A stretch of 16,443 nt of DNA from Amoeboradix gromovi (Eukaryota > Sanchytriomycota > Sanchytriomycetes > Sanchytriales > Sanchytriaceae), in assembly GCA_018985225.1 (NCBI GenBank), contig JADGIF010000162.1:1-16443 (forward strand), in the 5' to 3' direction. Every line of letters starts with the position of its first letter. Positions within the stretch are counted from its first letter, which is position 1. A program made the translations under genes and the position numbers. This document shows, piece by piece, positions 1-7,612 of this stretch. The notes below the pieces were generated by a model, which saw nothing but the letters and a program-made list of their open reading frames with translations, had not been told where the DNA came from and did not search any database.

Positions 1-185
1 AAGACCTCATATATTTGAACGAGATGCAGGGTCTTCTAGTTTTATTTTGAAGAGGGATTGAAAGTAATGAAAGAAAGTTGGTATAATAGAAGATCCTTTA
101 TTAATGATAGCATTTCCTCTGTATGGTGCACCTCCTTTAAAAACGAGTTAGTCTAGTTTTTATATTTGGTGTTCCATTTGTGGTC
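1..185 (+). repeat. Truncated copy of dispersed MITE-like repeat
   Basis: This stretch aligns along its whole length, with many substitutions, to 7403-7594. Shared blocks include gacctc-tatatttgaa near the start, tttatta-t-atag in the middle, and cctcctttaaaaacga followed by tttttatattt near the end. The window starts inside the element, so the left part of the copy is missing. The copy is clearly older than the pair at 7518-7594 and 16367-16443, which are identical to each other. Confidence 0.75.
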
Positions 186-623
186 CCAAAACCTGAGATG
201 AGAATAAGTCAAATGAAGAAACTATCTTTTATATGCTGATAGTCCAACTATTTGAAAGTAGATCTTACAGATAGGATTGTATTAAGCCGTTCAAGACCGG
301 CACTACCAGAGGTATTAATCCATTTTAGTCGGAGAAACTCTAGCAGTATCTTCTCGCATCCACTCATAGATTGAACTTGGCATGGGGTTCAATTTTGAAG
401 ATGCAAAATTTCATGCTATCATATAGTACGCAGATGCAAGCAGAGTTACGGTAGTACTTCTTAAAAGGAGTCCTCCATCCATCTAGCATAAAGTCTCATG
501 GCAATCCATTTTAGCAATGTGACAGTTGAACAACTTTCAAGGGATCTGATTGGTGTTTCACCTTTGACAGCGTGATTATGGAAATGAGCTAAAAGGAATT
601 TCGCCTGTTTTGTTAACCCAAAC
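186..623. other. Non-coding upstream region of the WOPR gene
   Basis: No open frame here is convincing. The minus-strand frame running into this region from 850 to 461 overlaps the WOPR gene antisense and resembles no family I recognise. A stop codon at 585-587, in frame with the WOPR gene, fixes the 5' limit of that reading frame. No clear TATA box or RNA gene is visible. The 5' end may include older decayed repeat sequence. Confidence 0.4.
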
Positions 624-1313
624 ATGACAGGAACATTCATGGAAAATTTGAATGACGGATTGCTATTGATTGAAGCGGCAAGAACAGGCAAACTGCCCAA
701 AGTAACACATCGATTAACGCAAGAAGAACACGATCTTGTACAAAGTGGTGCGGTTTTTATTTGGAGTGAAAATGAGGTTAATATTAAAAGATGGACAGAT
801 GGAAGGAATTGGAGCAATTCCCGACTGAAAGGTAGGTTTTTAATATACAAGGAATCAAAAATGGAGTTTCCAATGAAAAAGAAGACCCTATGTGCTAGAA
901 CATATGACGGTGAGAAGTTCCACGTAATTTGCTACTATTACGAGAAAGATATACCAAACTTAGTAACACCTTCAAAGTCGCTGCGTGAACTGCAGATTCC
1001 AAAAAACTTTTATTTTGTAGGAGGTGAAAATTCACCATTATTGCAATTTAATCCAGATAAGAGGGAAGCGGAAAGTCCAACGGTAAAAGTAGCGTTTGAG
1101 ACCGACATACAAATGCCATCATATTTCAATGCGACACACAACAATACCAGTGATTCAGGAAATGCGCAATCCTCAAGATCAATATCGCCTGTCCCTATTT
1201 TCTCGCTATCAAACAGTCTAGCACCTCTCCGGATTCTGGAGCATTCTTCCATAAAAATTAGATATCGAGTAGATGAAGAGCAGTTAAAAATTCTACAATC
1301 TGCAATATTCTGA
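624..1313 (+). CDS. WOPR-domain (Gti1/Pac2 family) transcription factor
   Basis: This is a 229-residue fungal regulator of the family that includes Wor1, Ryp1, Sge1 and Pac2, which bind DNA in the nucleus and control morphological or developmental switches. The first WOPR half spans residues 5-75. It shows the DGLLLIEAARTGKLP block, the SGAVFIW strand, the hallmark RWTDG at 56-60 and the W-S-x-S-R/FLIYKE run at 63-76. The second half, about 85-132, contains a YDGEKFHVICYYY segment and an LRELQIP segment. The tail after 135 is low in complexity and rich in Ser/Asn/Pro, as is usual in this family. The start is the first ATG after an in-frame stop at 585, and the WOPR fold begins almost at once, so the amino terminus is very short. 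AATAAA lies at 1343-1348. Family assignment is strong; the specific process controlled cannot be read from sequence. Confidence 0.93.
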   Translation: MTGTFMENLNDGLLLIEAARTGKLPKVTHRLTQEEHDLVQSGAVFIWSENEVNIKRWTDGRNWSNSRLKGRFLIYKESKMEFPMKKKTLCARTYDGEKFHVICYYYEKDIPNLVTPSKSLRELQIPKNFYFVGGENSPLLQFNPDKREAESPTVKVAFETDIQMPSYFNATHNNTSDSGNAQSSRSISPVPIFSLSNSLAPLRILEHSSIKIRYRVDEEQLKILQSAIF

Positions 1314-3115
1314 CAATTCAAATTGGAGTCATCAAGCCAAACAATAAATCTATTTTAAGTTATTTAATTAGATGCACTTGTTCTTCGAGTACTCTTGCTA
1401 ATTGATGCAATTAATGATAGCATATTTTCTTTCATGTAGCACTAGTACAAAATAAATAATTGTGCTATATTCCAAAAACTCATGAAAAGTACGATTTCCG
1501 AGAAAATCAAGAATATACACAGAGAATGTAGCAATGCTAGTAAATCCGTTACATTAATTGCTCACGCTTTCACTACCTTGAGACGAGGATTGAATAAGGA
1601 TCTATACACTCGATGTATGTATTCCTTGCTGCCATATGATCTCTATTGTTGCGGTAGGACCAAAAGCATACGAATTATTGAATAAATGGTTTACAGACTT
1701 ATTTTTATCATTGATACCTTTTGAGGACCAGCTGAAAGACACTTAATAGTTCTATGTTTGGACCAGTTCCTCGACGTGGATGAATGTATATTGTACCTAT
1801 TAGTTGTTTATTTAGAATTGATTTACAATTTGCGAAAAGGAAGAATATCGAGCATTTAAAGTATTTGAAAAATGTAGAAAAGTCATGCAATTATATAAAA
1901 GTAAACATAAATTCTCGACAAATGATATATTCTACAAAATTCGATGAGCTGGTTTTTGCACATATAATACTACAAGTAAATTTACTGTCCCTATGATCAC
2001 TTGGGTATATTGGTAACAGTATGATTAGGTCTATATGATATAAGTTTAGGTAACATGTTGATGAGTGCTGGAATACCTTGCTACCATATGTATCTTTATC
2101 TCGTTTTTTTTCTTATTCCTAGTCTGCTTCTCGTTGCGTATTTCTCTTGTGCTAAAAGTCTTCCCTGTACCTAAAATTTCTGATCTTAATAAAATAGTTT
2201 AAATCAAGAAGCTCAAGATTCAAACCCACGAAGAGTTAAAATCTAATGCACTTACTCTTCTCGGCGAGGCCCTTGTTGGATGAGAAATAAAACAGAATTA
2301 AACATGCTTGTGCTTGTTCAGCAGCCGTTTCTTCCCGCTGTTCAGGTAATCATTAGGGCTCTCATTCTTATCAAAAAGACATTAAATTTTCAGTTTATGG
2401 CTTTTTTTGACTGTGTTTTAATCTTTGGTAGCACTCATAGTGATTTTAGAAAACAATATTTTATATAATCTTGCACACGCAAAATTTACCACATATAATG
2501 CATCGCTGATGCAAGTGCTAGTTAAACCTGATTATTGCCAATCCTAAACTCAAATCTTATTGTTATAATAGGATCAGTTCTCTGTGATCCATAAGTTTCT
2601 CAAGATTTCCAGTTAGAAAAACATGTATTTTAAGTTCGCAGAACTTACGATAGAAATCCATTAACAAAGCTGAATTTAATATCATCATTCCTTTTGTAAT
2701 TCTGGGAAAAGATCTAGGTCACTGATGGAACAAGTTGTTATGTAGAGAGTCTGTCTGATTTTAAAATCTTTTTAACCTTGTCACAAACAACTTCGGCTTC
2801 AATTCAATAGAATTATTACGCGTGCCCTATAGCAAGTTCTCAAACACGTACTTCCATGCCAACACAAAATTCTAAACAATAAAAACAACAATCAATTGCA
2901 CCGAAAGGTTGCCGTATTAGGAAACGCAGGCTTCTGCGAGGGACTACTTAAATGCATTGACTGTTATAGAAAATATTAATTCCAAACCCAATCATAGAGA
3001 TTCCTATTTCACTCCATAACAGTTAAATGGCAAATTCTTAAATTGCTGAAAGCACCACATTGGATTACATGATTGCATCAAAGGCGGCGTATAAAAATGA
3101 AAAAATAAAGTAATA
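1314..3115. other. Gene-poor spacer of about 1.8 kb
   Basis: Only short AT-driven open frames occur here, all under 71 codons (for example 1482-1685, 1784-1996, 2280-2468 on plus and 1890-1708 on minus). None has recognisable motifs or family resemblance. I found no tRNA-like A/B box pair, no rRNA and no array. A polyadenylation signal for the WOPR gene sits at its left end, and the RhoGEF polyadenylation signal at its right. It may hold untranslated regions or decayed sequence. Confidence 0.5.
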
Positions 3116-3121
3116 TTTATT
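3116..3121 (-). terminator. AATAAA polyadenylation signal, RhoGEF gene
   Basis: AATAAA on the minus strand starts about 16 nt after the RhoGEF stop codon, in the position expected for a compact eukaryotic 3' end. Confidence 0.6.
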
Positions 3122-3137
3122 AATGTAGCTAACTTGA

Positions 3138-4569
3138 TCATTTCTTTGCATTAAGTGTGGAGGTTCTAGAGTTCGAAGTAAACGATTGAGAGCGTGATAC
3201 CATATCTTCTTTCTTATTCTCTTGACTTTTACTCTTTGATTTGAATAAATAACCGCTTAGCATTTGGCTTACGTTGTTACTAGTAGTTGACTCTACCGAC
3301 GATGTGTCATCTAGGTCAAGAATGTCGCCTCCATTAAGTTTACTAATCTTTATAGCCTCTAGTTGTGGTTTTTGATCTAACGCCGACACCCTACGATGTT
3401 CTTTGATTCTTGATTTAAGAATGTATTCCATTTGTGTACCGGTTTCAACATCCAACATCAAATCCACAAATAGATCTTCACCTTTTTTTTCAATTTTATC
3501 ATTTACTTTATCTGGATTGCTACCAAAAACCTTGAGAATCTGCTTATCTACATTAGTTTAGTCTACCTTCTTGAAGGTCAAGCAGCACTTTTGTAACATC
3601 CTGAATATAAATTAATTTTTCAAATTTGTATTTTTTGGAGTCCTGGCTATTCGAAGCCGACGAAAATTTGAACATGGATCTTTGTTGCTTATACCTGGCC
3701 AATAAGACTACATCGGAAAATATAACGAGATGCATTGGCGCTTTTTGATTGCTCGGTGAGATTCCGTCCCCTTCAACTATTAACCTACGAGATGCAGATA
3801 TCAGCTGTGGAGGAAATCCTTCTATCACTCTTTCGCATTCAAACATTCTCGTAGTTTCTTCCTCTTTCAACTTCACTTGGTTCAGCTGCAATGACAACTC
3901 ATTCATTTCATCAAATGCGCTGCTAAGGTCAGAGTAATCAAAATGAGAGACAGGGGTCTTCTTTCTCAAGTCTTTTAGCAGCAAGGAATATCGTAGGATT
4001 CGCTGAATAGGCAGAATCATGTAATCAGTCAAATCTTGTCTATCAGTCTCTTTTGAACTTCTAGCTTTATTGCAGAAATCACTAAAAACAAGATTCTTCC
4101 TTTGCGCGTCTCGAATTTGATTCATTGCGATTGCATAGTTATCTACATATTTCTTATAAATTGTCCAGTCTTCTTTTCTCTTGACGAATATGGCACCCAC
4201 AGATTCATCTTCATCCATCTCCCAAAATTTCAATGCTCTTTCTAAGTCCAAAGCAATCTTCAAAGAGTAATCTCTAAGTTCGGGAATAGAAGAGAAAACA
4301 ATTTTTACGAACGGTGCTGCTACTATTTGTTCGGGGGTATTTAAAAGATCTTTAAAGTGGTCCCTAAAATAAGTCAACATGACCGTCAAATGCCTAGCAT
4401 ATGATTTTTCTGTATCTACTAGCTCATGTAAAATATATCGCTTAGAATCTGGAACGCGTTGCAATGGTTGTTGTTCCTGGATAAGCTTCATATCTGCTAC
4501 AGTCAATGGCGGTGTTAAAAAATGGAATACAAGATTTGGAAATGGTCCGATACTCGAGTCTATGATCAT
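3138..4569 (-). CDS. RhoGEF (DH-PH) guanine nucleotide exchange factor
   Basis: The predicted protein has 470 residues once a 19-nt intron (3566-3548) is removed: exon 4569-3567 joined to 3547-3138. The DH domain (about 43-235) starts with the typical YILHELVDTEKSYARHL helix and includes the conserved LPIQRILRYSLLLKDL helix near 186-201, which contacts Rho-type GTPases. A PH domain follows (about 253-380), with MHLVIFSDVVLLARY and YKFEKLIYIQDVTKVLLDL strands. The intron falls in this domain, and splicing restores its end (residues with GEDLFVDLMLDVE). The tail is Ser/Lys-rich. It should activate a Rho/Cdc42 GTPase at membranes for polarity or wall signalling. I chose the first ATG (4569); the frame is open to a GTG at 4650 without an ATG, so an upstream exon is possible. 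The gene is divergent from alpha-SNAP. Confidence 0.88.
3548..3566 (-). other. 19-nt spliceosomal intron in RhoGEF
   Basis: On the minus strand the sequence starts GTAGAC, contains ACTAAT as a branch-point-like motif and ends GTAG. Unspliced, the frame hits TAA inside it. Removing exactly 19 nt joins Gln-Glu to Asp-Lys-Gln-Ile-Leu-Lys and keeps a frame open for 136 more codons, completing the PH domain. It matches the kinase intron (13351-13369) in length, 5' GTA, the ACTAAT motif and its distance to the 3' AG. Confidence 0.85.
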
Positions 4570-4745
4570 GTTTTGATATTCCAAAAAGTTGGTGTGGCTT
4601 GTTTTACTGCTGCAGGACCTAATGGATTCTTGCTCTGCGCAGGGTGGCACGCCTTAGGAGGGCTTCTCCCAGCGTTCCGCCTCCTGCTACTGTAAGATCC
4701 ATCCGCAAAGTGGTTGCGCTTCCTCCAAATATATTCCACTGAAAC
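4570..4745. promoter_or_regulatory. Divergent promoter, RhoGEF / alpha-SNAP
   Basis: This 176-nt gap separates the two divergent ATGs. Its base composition changes abruptly inside it: by hand count, 4621-4680 is 37/60 G+C, against about 30% in nearby RhoGEF sequence. An AATATATT element at about 4728-4735, 11 nt before the alpha-SNAP ATG, is the only TATA-like sequence. No upstream open reading frame on either strand has a recognisable product. Confidence 0.45.
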
Positions 4746-5582
4746 ATGTCTGGGGATGTATTAGAGCAACAGGCTAAACAAAAGTTAAGTGGGATGGGAT
4801 GGTTTGGTAACAAGTATGCCGACGCAGCTGATCTGTTTGTCCAGGCTGCGAACCAGTTCATCATTGACAAGCAGATGGAGAGGGCATCTGAGATGTTTGA
4901 GCAGGCATATCATAACTACCTGCAAGCCAAAATGGAGGAGGACGCATACCAGGTTGTTCAAAGCCTTCTGAAAATACTCAAGAAGGACACTGCAGCATCG
5001 GAGCAGAAACTGGTGACGTATAGCGACAAGCTGATCCAGCATCTACTGCAGAAAGGCAGATTTCATATGGCTGCCAACTTTGCTAAGCAGCTAGCCGAGG
5101 CCCACCACGACAACTCTGTCAAGATCAAGTACTTTCTCAAGGCAGGGGAATGGTATGAACAGGAAGATGCCAAGGCGCTGGGCATGAAATGCTTTCATTC
5201 ACATGCAATGGCTCTGGTAGCAGATAAGCAGTACGAGCTGGCGCTGGCAAAGATGGAGTACATCTCATCAGTGGCACTCAGCGACAATCTTCAAAAGTAC
5301 ATGGTCAAAGACTACTTGTTTGTCGCATTGATGATCGCTATGAACCTGGATGTCTTGCTGCTTAACCAGAAGCTACAAGAGTATGCCGCCATGGATCCGT
5401 CCTTCACCCAGTCTAGAGAATACAAATGCATCGAGCAGCTGTCCAAAGCACTCGAGGAAGGTGACTCTGAGCAGTTTAGCCAGGTCCTGCGGCAGTACGA
5501 CCAGCTATCGAAGCTGGACGACATGAAAACAAACTTGCTGCTCTCTGTCAAGTCAAACATGGACAAGGAGACCTTTGCGTAG
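4746..5582 (+). CDS. SEC17: Alpha-SNAP (Sec17-like NSF attachment protein)
   Basis: The 278-residue protein is close to the family length (about 290-295). Alpha-SNAP binds assembled SNARE bundles and recruits the ATPase NSF/Sec18, which disassembles them after membrane fusion. The amino-terminal GWFGNKYADAADLFVQAANQF segment is the SNAP signature region, with the hydrophobic loop that touches membrane. TPR-like helix pairs follow throughout, including an AGEWYEQEDAKALGMKCF helix at about 134-151, and the end carries the EGDSEQF...YDQLSKLDDMKTNLLLSVKS helices. The usual acidic tail with a penultimate leucine, which stimulates NSF, is replaced by KETFA. Codons strongly prefer G/C at the third position (35 of 47 counted in one stretch), unlike all neighbours. 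No intron is evident. AATAAA lies four bases after the stop. Confidence 0.94.
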   Translation: MSGDVLEQQAKQKLSGMGWFGNKYADAADLFVQAANQFIIDKQMERASEMFEQAYHNYLQAKMEEDAYQVVQSLLKILKKDTAASEQKLVTYSDKLIQHLLQKGRFHMAANFAKQLAEAHHDNSVKIKYFLKAGEWYEQEDAKALGMKCFHSHAMALVADKQYELALAKMEYISSVALSDNLQKYMVKDYLFVALMIAMNLDVLLLNQKLQEYAAMDPSFTQSREYKCIEQLSKALEEGDSEQFSQVLRQYDQLSKLDDMKTNLLLSVKSNMDKETFA

Positions 5583-5585
5583 CTC

Positions 5586-5591
5586 AATAAA
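5586..5591 (+). terminator. AATAAA polyadenylation signal, alpha-SNAP
   Basis: AATAAA begins four bases after the TAG stop codon of alpha-SNAP, consistent with a very short 3' untranslated region. Confidence 0.55.
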
Positions 5592-5917
5592 TATGATTTA
5601 CAACCGCAACCCGTGTGTATTCTTCTGTTTCTCGGCGAGCCATGGACAAGGCGCAGTAGCTCTGGATCGCACCTGCCCCGATATAAGGCGCAGCACTCTG
5701 TGTGCAACCTTTTACAGAAAAAGAGCAGCCTCCGTATCCCTGTTGCAGATCCGTTGGGCGTGATTGCTTGTTATTACCGGTACTCAGGTTTTTTTCCAGT
5801 GCTACTACAAGGTCCCCGCAAATTGCAGGCTGAGAAATTTACCACACTGTCATCTACTATTTTCTTCATTGGAGTTAAGTCTTTGTTCACTACTTTCCTA
5901 CTAATGGGTAATAATGT
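5592..5917. other. Intergenic, convergent 3' ends
   Basis: The first 200 nt belong to the GC-rich island and the remainder drops sharply to AT-rich DNA. A plus-strand open frame (5613-6347) crosses it. Its right half is antisense to the secreted-protein gene and it has no recognisable domain, so I do not call it. I see no RNA gene. Confidence 0.45.
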
Positions 5918-5932
5918 TTTATTTTATTTATT
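5918..5932 (-). terminator. Clustered AATAAA signals, secreted-protein gene
   Basis: Three overlapping or adjacent AATAAA hexamers on the minus strand lie directly after the TAA at 5941-5939. They support the view that the carboxy-terminal open frame (6340-5939) is the true end of a minus-strand transcript. Confidence 0.6.
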
Positions 5933-5938
5933 TTTCAA

Positions 5939-6340
5939 TTACCATCCATTTCTATTAGAATTTCTAACATCTATCCATGATTTAAGAAAGTTCCGTAACT
6001 TCTTCTTTTCTTCAGAATCACGTCTGTATGTCTTCATCATATATTTAATCTTTTCCTCCCTTTTAACATCACTCTTAAATGGTATCAGAAACCTCGCCAT
6101 CATCAGCTTACAGTGCATAACGATTTCCTCTCCAACATCAGCACAAATTTCTGTAATCTCTCCAACATCATCAACTAATTTATTCAGTTCCAACAGATTT
6201 TCATCTCTAAATCCCAAAGGATATTCATTCCATTCAAAAGTCAAGATAGCATCCAAATCATTACCCATGACTGCGACTAACGTTCTGTACCAATTCTTAA
6301 ATCCATCGCTAAAGATATCTTCTTGCGTCTTCTTCGTTAA
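5939..6340 (-). pseudogene. Second repeat domain of secreted protein, out of frame
   Basis: This open frame has no ATG at its beginning and overlaps the end of the preceding frame. It encodes about 133 residues that resemble the first frame's domain. FKNWYRT matches FKDLYET, FEWNEYPL matches RDWSEYAL, and a DDVGEITEICADVGEEI helix matches DDKFEDLKRYCNDVVES. Across the junction, a 26-residue segment of the first domain and one drawn from both frames (FVGRFLQV...TFKDLY against FLEGFLGV...GFKNWY) align with almost no gap. This piece is therefore very probably the second copy of a tandem domain, separated from the first by a 1-nt-type frame change near 6330-6343. It may be a mutation, a sequencing error or a recoding site. 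No mini-intron of the 19-nt type fits. Confidence 0.65.
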
Positions 6341-7124
6341 CACCTAAAAACCCTTCCAGGAAGCGTCTAAGCGTTAGAAAACTTTCATAATTACTGATAG
6401 CCATACGTCGAAAATTCAGTCTAATCAAATTCCATCTTTCTATATTCTCAGCAGTCCAGTACGCACGATTATTCTCAACAGGGCCTTTTCTGTTTCTATC
6501 TACATATTCTTTGATAGCATCTGCAATGCCATGATGTCTATGATAGTCACTTAATGGTAAAATTCTCAATTTAGTAATTACGCAGATTATTGCCACAGAC
6601 TCGACAACGTCATTGCAATAACGCTTCAAATCTTCAAACTTATCATCAATGCTATACCAGATGTTGCTGCTAAGATATCTGTCATTTGGTTCTACAAGAG
6701 CATACTCACTCCAATCTCTATCCATTAAGTTCACGCCTATATGCTCGGCAGTTTGCATTGTAGTCTCGTAGAGGTCTTTAAAAGTACTATCGTAAACAAC
6801 TAATTCCGCAACTTCAGTGTTAACTTGTAAAAATCTACCAACAAACTCAAGATAAGTTTTCAGTTCAGTTTTTGCTTCCTTCTCAAGATTTGGGAAGTTA
6901 AGAATAGAATTCGGTACAGTGTGTGCGCCCTCATCTACTGTGGACGGAGACCCTTCTTCGACTGTGGACGGAGACCCTTCTTCGACTGTGGAAAAATACT
7001 TTGTATGGGTTCGCACGGGATGTCTACTTCGTGTGAGGGGTCCTAGGGAGACAAACGGACTAACAAACCCGCTTTGTACACCTCTTTGTAAAGACGGAAC
7101 CGCAAAAACCGCTGCAAACAACAT
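6309..7124 (-). CDS. Probable secreted repeat-domain protein, 5' part
   Basis: The frame encodes 271 residues and I recognise no family. It begins with a hydrophobic run (LFAAVFAV) followed by small residues, which looks like the core of a signal peptide. Upstream in-frame codons (Lys-Lys-Gly-Ile-Tyr-Phe-Val after a TAG) would complete a classical signal peptide, so the true start may lie farther 5'. A Ser/Thr/Glu/Pro tandem repeat (24-nt unit, 6937-6992) gives STVEEGSP twice, a probable spacer or O-glycosylated region. The rest is charged and helical, with FKDLYET and DRDWSEYAL segments that recur in the following out-of-frame piece (6340-5939). The expected full gene is 7124-5939 with a frameshift near 6330-6343. 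A secreted protein of a parasite or commensal would fit, but that is inference. Confidence 0.6.
   Translation of the reverse strand: MLFAAVFAVPSLQRGVQSGFVSPFVSLGPLTRSRHPVRTHTKYFSTVEEGSPSTVEEGSPSTVDEGAHTVPNSILNFPNLEKEAKTELKTYLEFVGRFLQVNTEVAELVVYDSTFKDLYETTMQTAEHIGVNLMDRDWSEYALVEPNDRYLSSNIWYSIDDKFEDLKRYCNDVVESVAIICVITKLRILPLSDYHRHHGIADAIKEYVDRNRKGPVENNRAYWTAENIERWNLIRLNFRRMAISNYESFLTLRRFLEGFLGVNEEDARRYL
6937..6992 (-). repeat. 24-bp tandem repeat, 2.3 units, in coding sequence
   Basis: Two perfect 24-nt units (6937-6960, 6961-6984) are followed by eight matching bases (6985-6992). The period is a multiple of three, so changes in unit number would not break the frame. It encodes the Ser-Thr-Val-Glu-Glu-Gly-Ser-Pro octapeptide of the secreted protein. 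Confidence 0.95.
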
Positions 7125-7251
7125 AACAAAGTAAATCCCTTTCTTCTATTTGACAGTGAACTCACAGACCACGTGAGATAGGAAGTATTTTATCCTTGAA
7201 TCAAATCATGAATATTGCGCGATTTTTCGTCATGTGGTTTAGTAATGAACA

Positions 7252-7594
7252 TGCTATGCCCTATCTTATACAAACGGGACATCAAATATAAGAAGTAGAC
7301 TAACTTTCTGAAATAGTTTGAAGCATTATTTCAAGTGTGTGTTAACCGATAGTAAGTTAAACTAAATTGATCTGACTGGTTGCACCTTTTGCTTAGACAC
7401 TCAGAGACCTCGTATATTTGAAAGAGTGTGGGACATCTTGTTTATTTTAAAGAGAGGAATGACATTGATGAAAGAAAACTGGTTTGGAAGGACTTTTATT
7501 AATAATAGTATCTCCTCCTTATGGAGTACCTCCTTTAAAAACGACTTGGTCTACTTTTTATATTTGCTGTCCCACATATCGTATACGAATAGCA
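7252..7594. mobile_element. MITE-like element with long terminal inverted repeats
   Basis: The left end (7252-7301) and the reverse complement of the right end (7594-7548) match over about 47-50 bp. They share a GCTAT start, a GGGACA block and an AAATATAA-AAGTAGAC block. The element would be 343 bp, with no coding capacity, flanked by a possible 3-bp duplication ACA (7249-7251 and 7595-7597). The right half is repeated at 1-185 (diverged, same orientation) and its last 77 bp at 16367-16443 (identical, inverted). These features fit a non-autonomous DNA transposon or foldback element. The element abuts the 3' end of the heme fusion gene. Confidence 0.65.
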
Positions 7595-7612
7595 ACAAAT
7601 GAGTAAATTGCG

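Larger units (their letters stand above)
4610..5790. other. GC-rich island containing alpha-SNAP
   Basis: Hand counts give 37/60 G+C at 4621-4680, 30/60 at 5401-5460 and 36/60 at 5641-5700, against 18/60 at 3601-3660 and 13/60 at 5881-5940. The shift covers the non-coding flanks as well as the gene, so codon preference for high expression does not explain it; beta-tubulin, normally highly expressed, is AT-rich here. The limits are approximate. Confidence 0.7.

Noticed and set aside
461-850. 129-codon minus-strand frame
   Set aside because: It lies partly antisense to the WOPR domain, whose conserved motifs fix the plus strand as coding. A faint look of an integrase His-His region did not hold up, as the Cys pair and spacing are missing.
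1482-2468. Small open frames in the 1.8-kb spacer
   Set aside because: All are short and AT-driven, without motifs, consistent start context or likely polyadenylation signals.
390-2520. Short similar words around 400-440 and 2478-2522
   Set aside because: Only short matches such as gcaaaattt and gatgcaag; not enough to call a repeat.
5613-6347. 244-codon plus-strand open frame
   Set aside because: Its right half is antisense to the repeat-domain protein. The minus strand there has duplicated-domain similarity and three AATAAA signals after its stop. The plus frame has no motif and crosses the GC-island boundary.
6309-6350. Mini-intron explaining the frame change in the secreted protein
   Set aside because: The only GT...AG of suitable length (22 nt from GTGTTAAC to GCAAG) lacks the ACTAAT motif near its 3' end, and removing it would delete residues that align between the two repeats.
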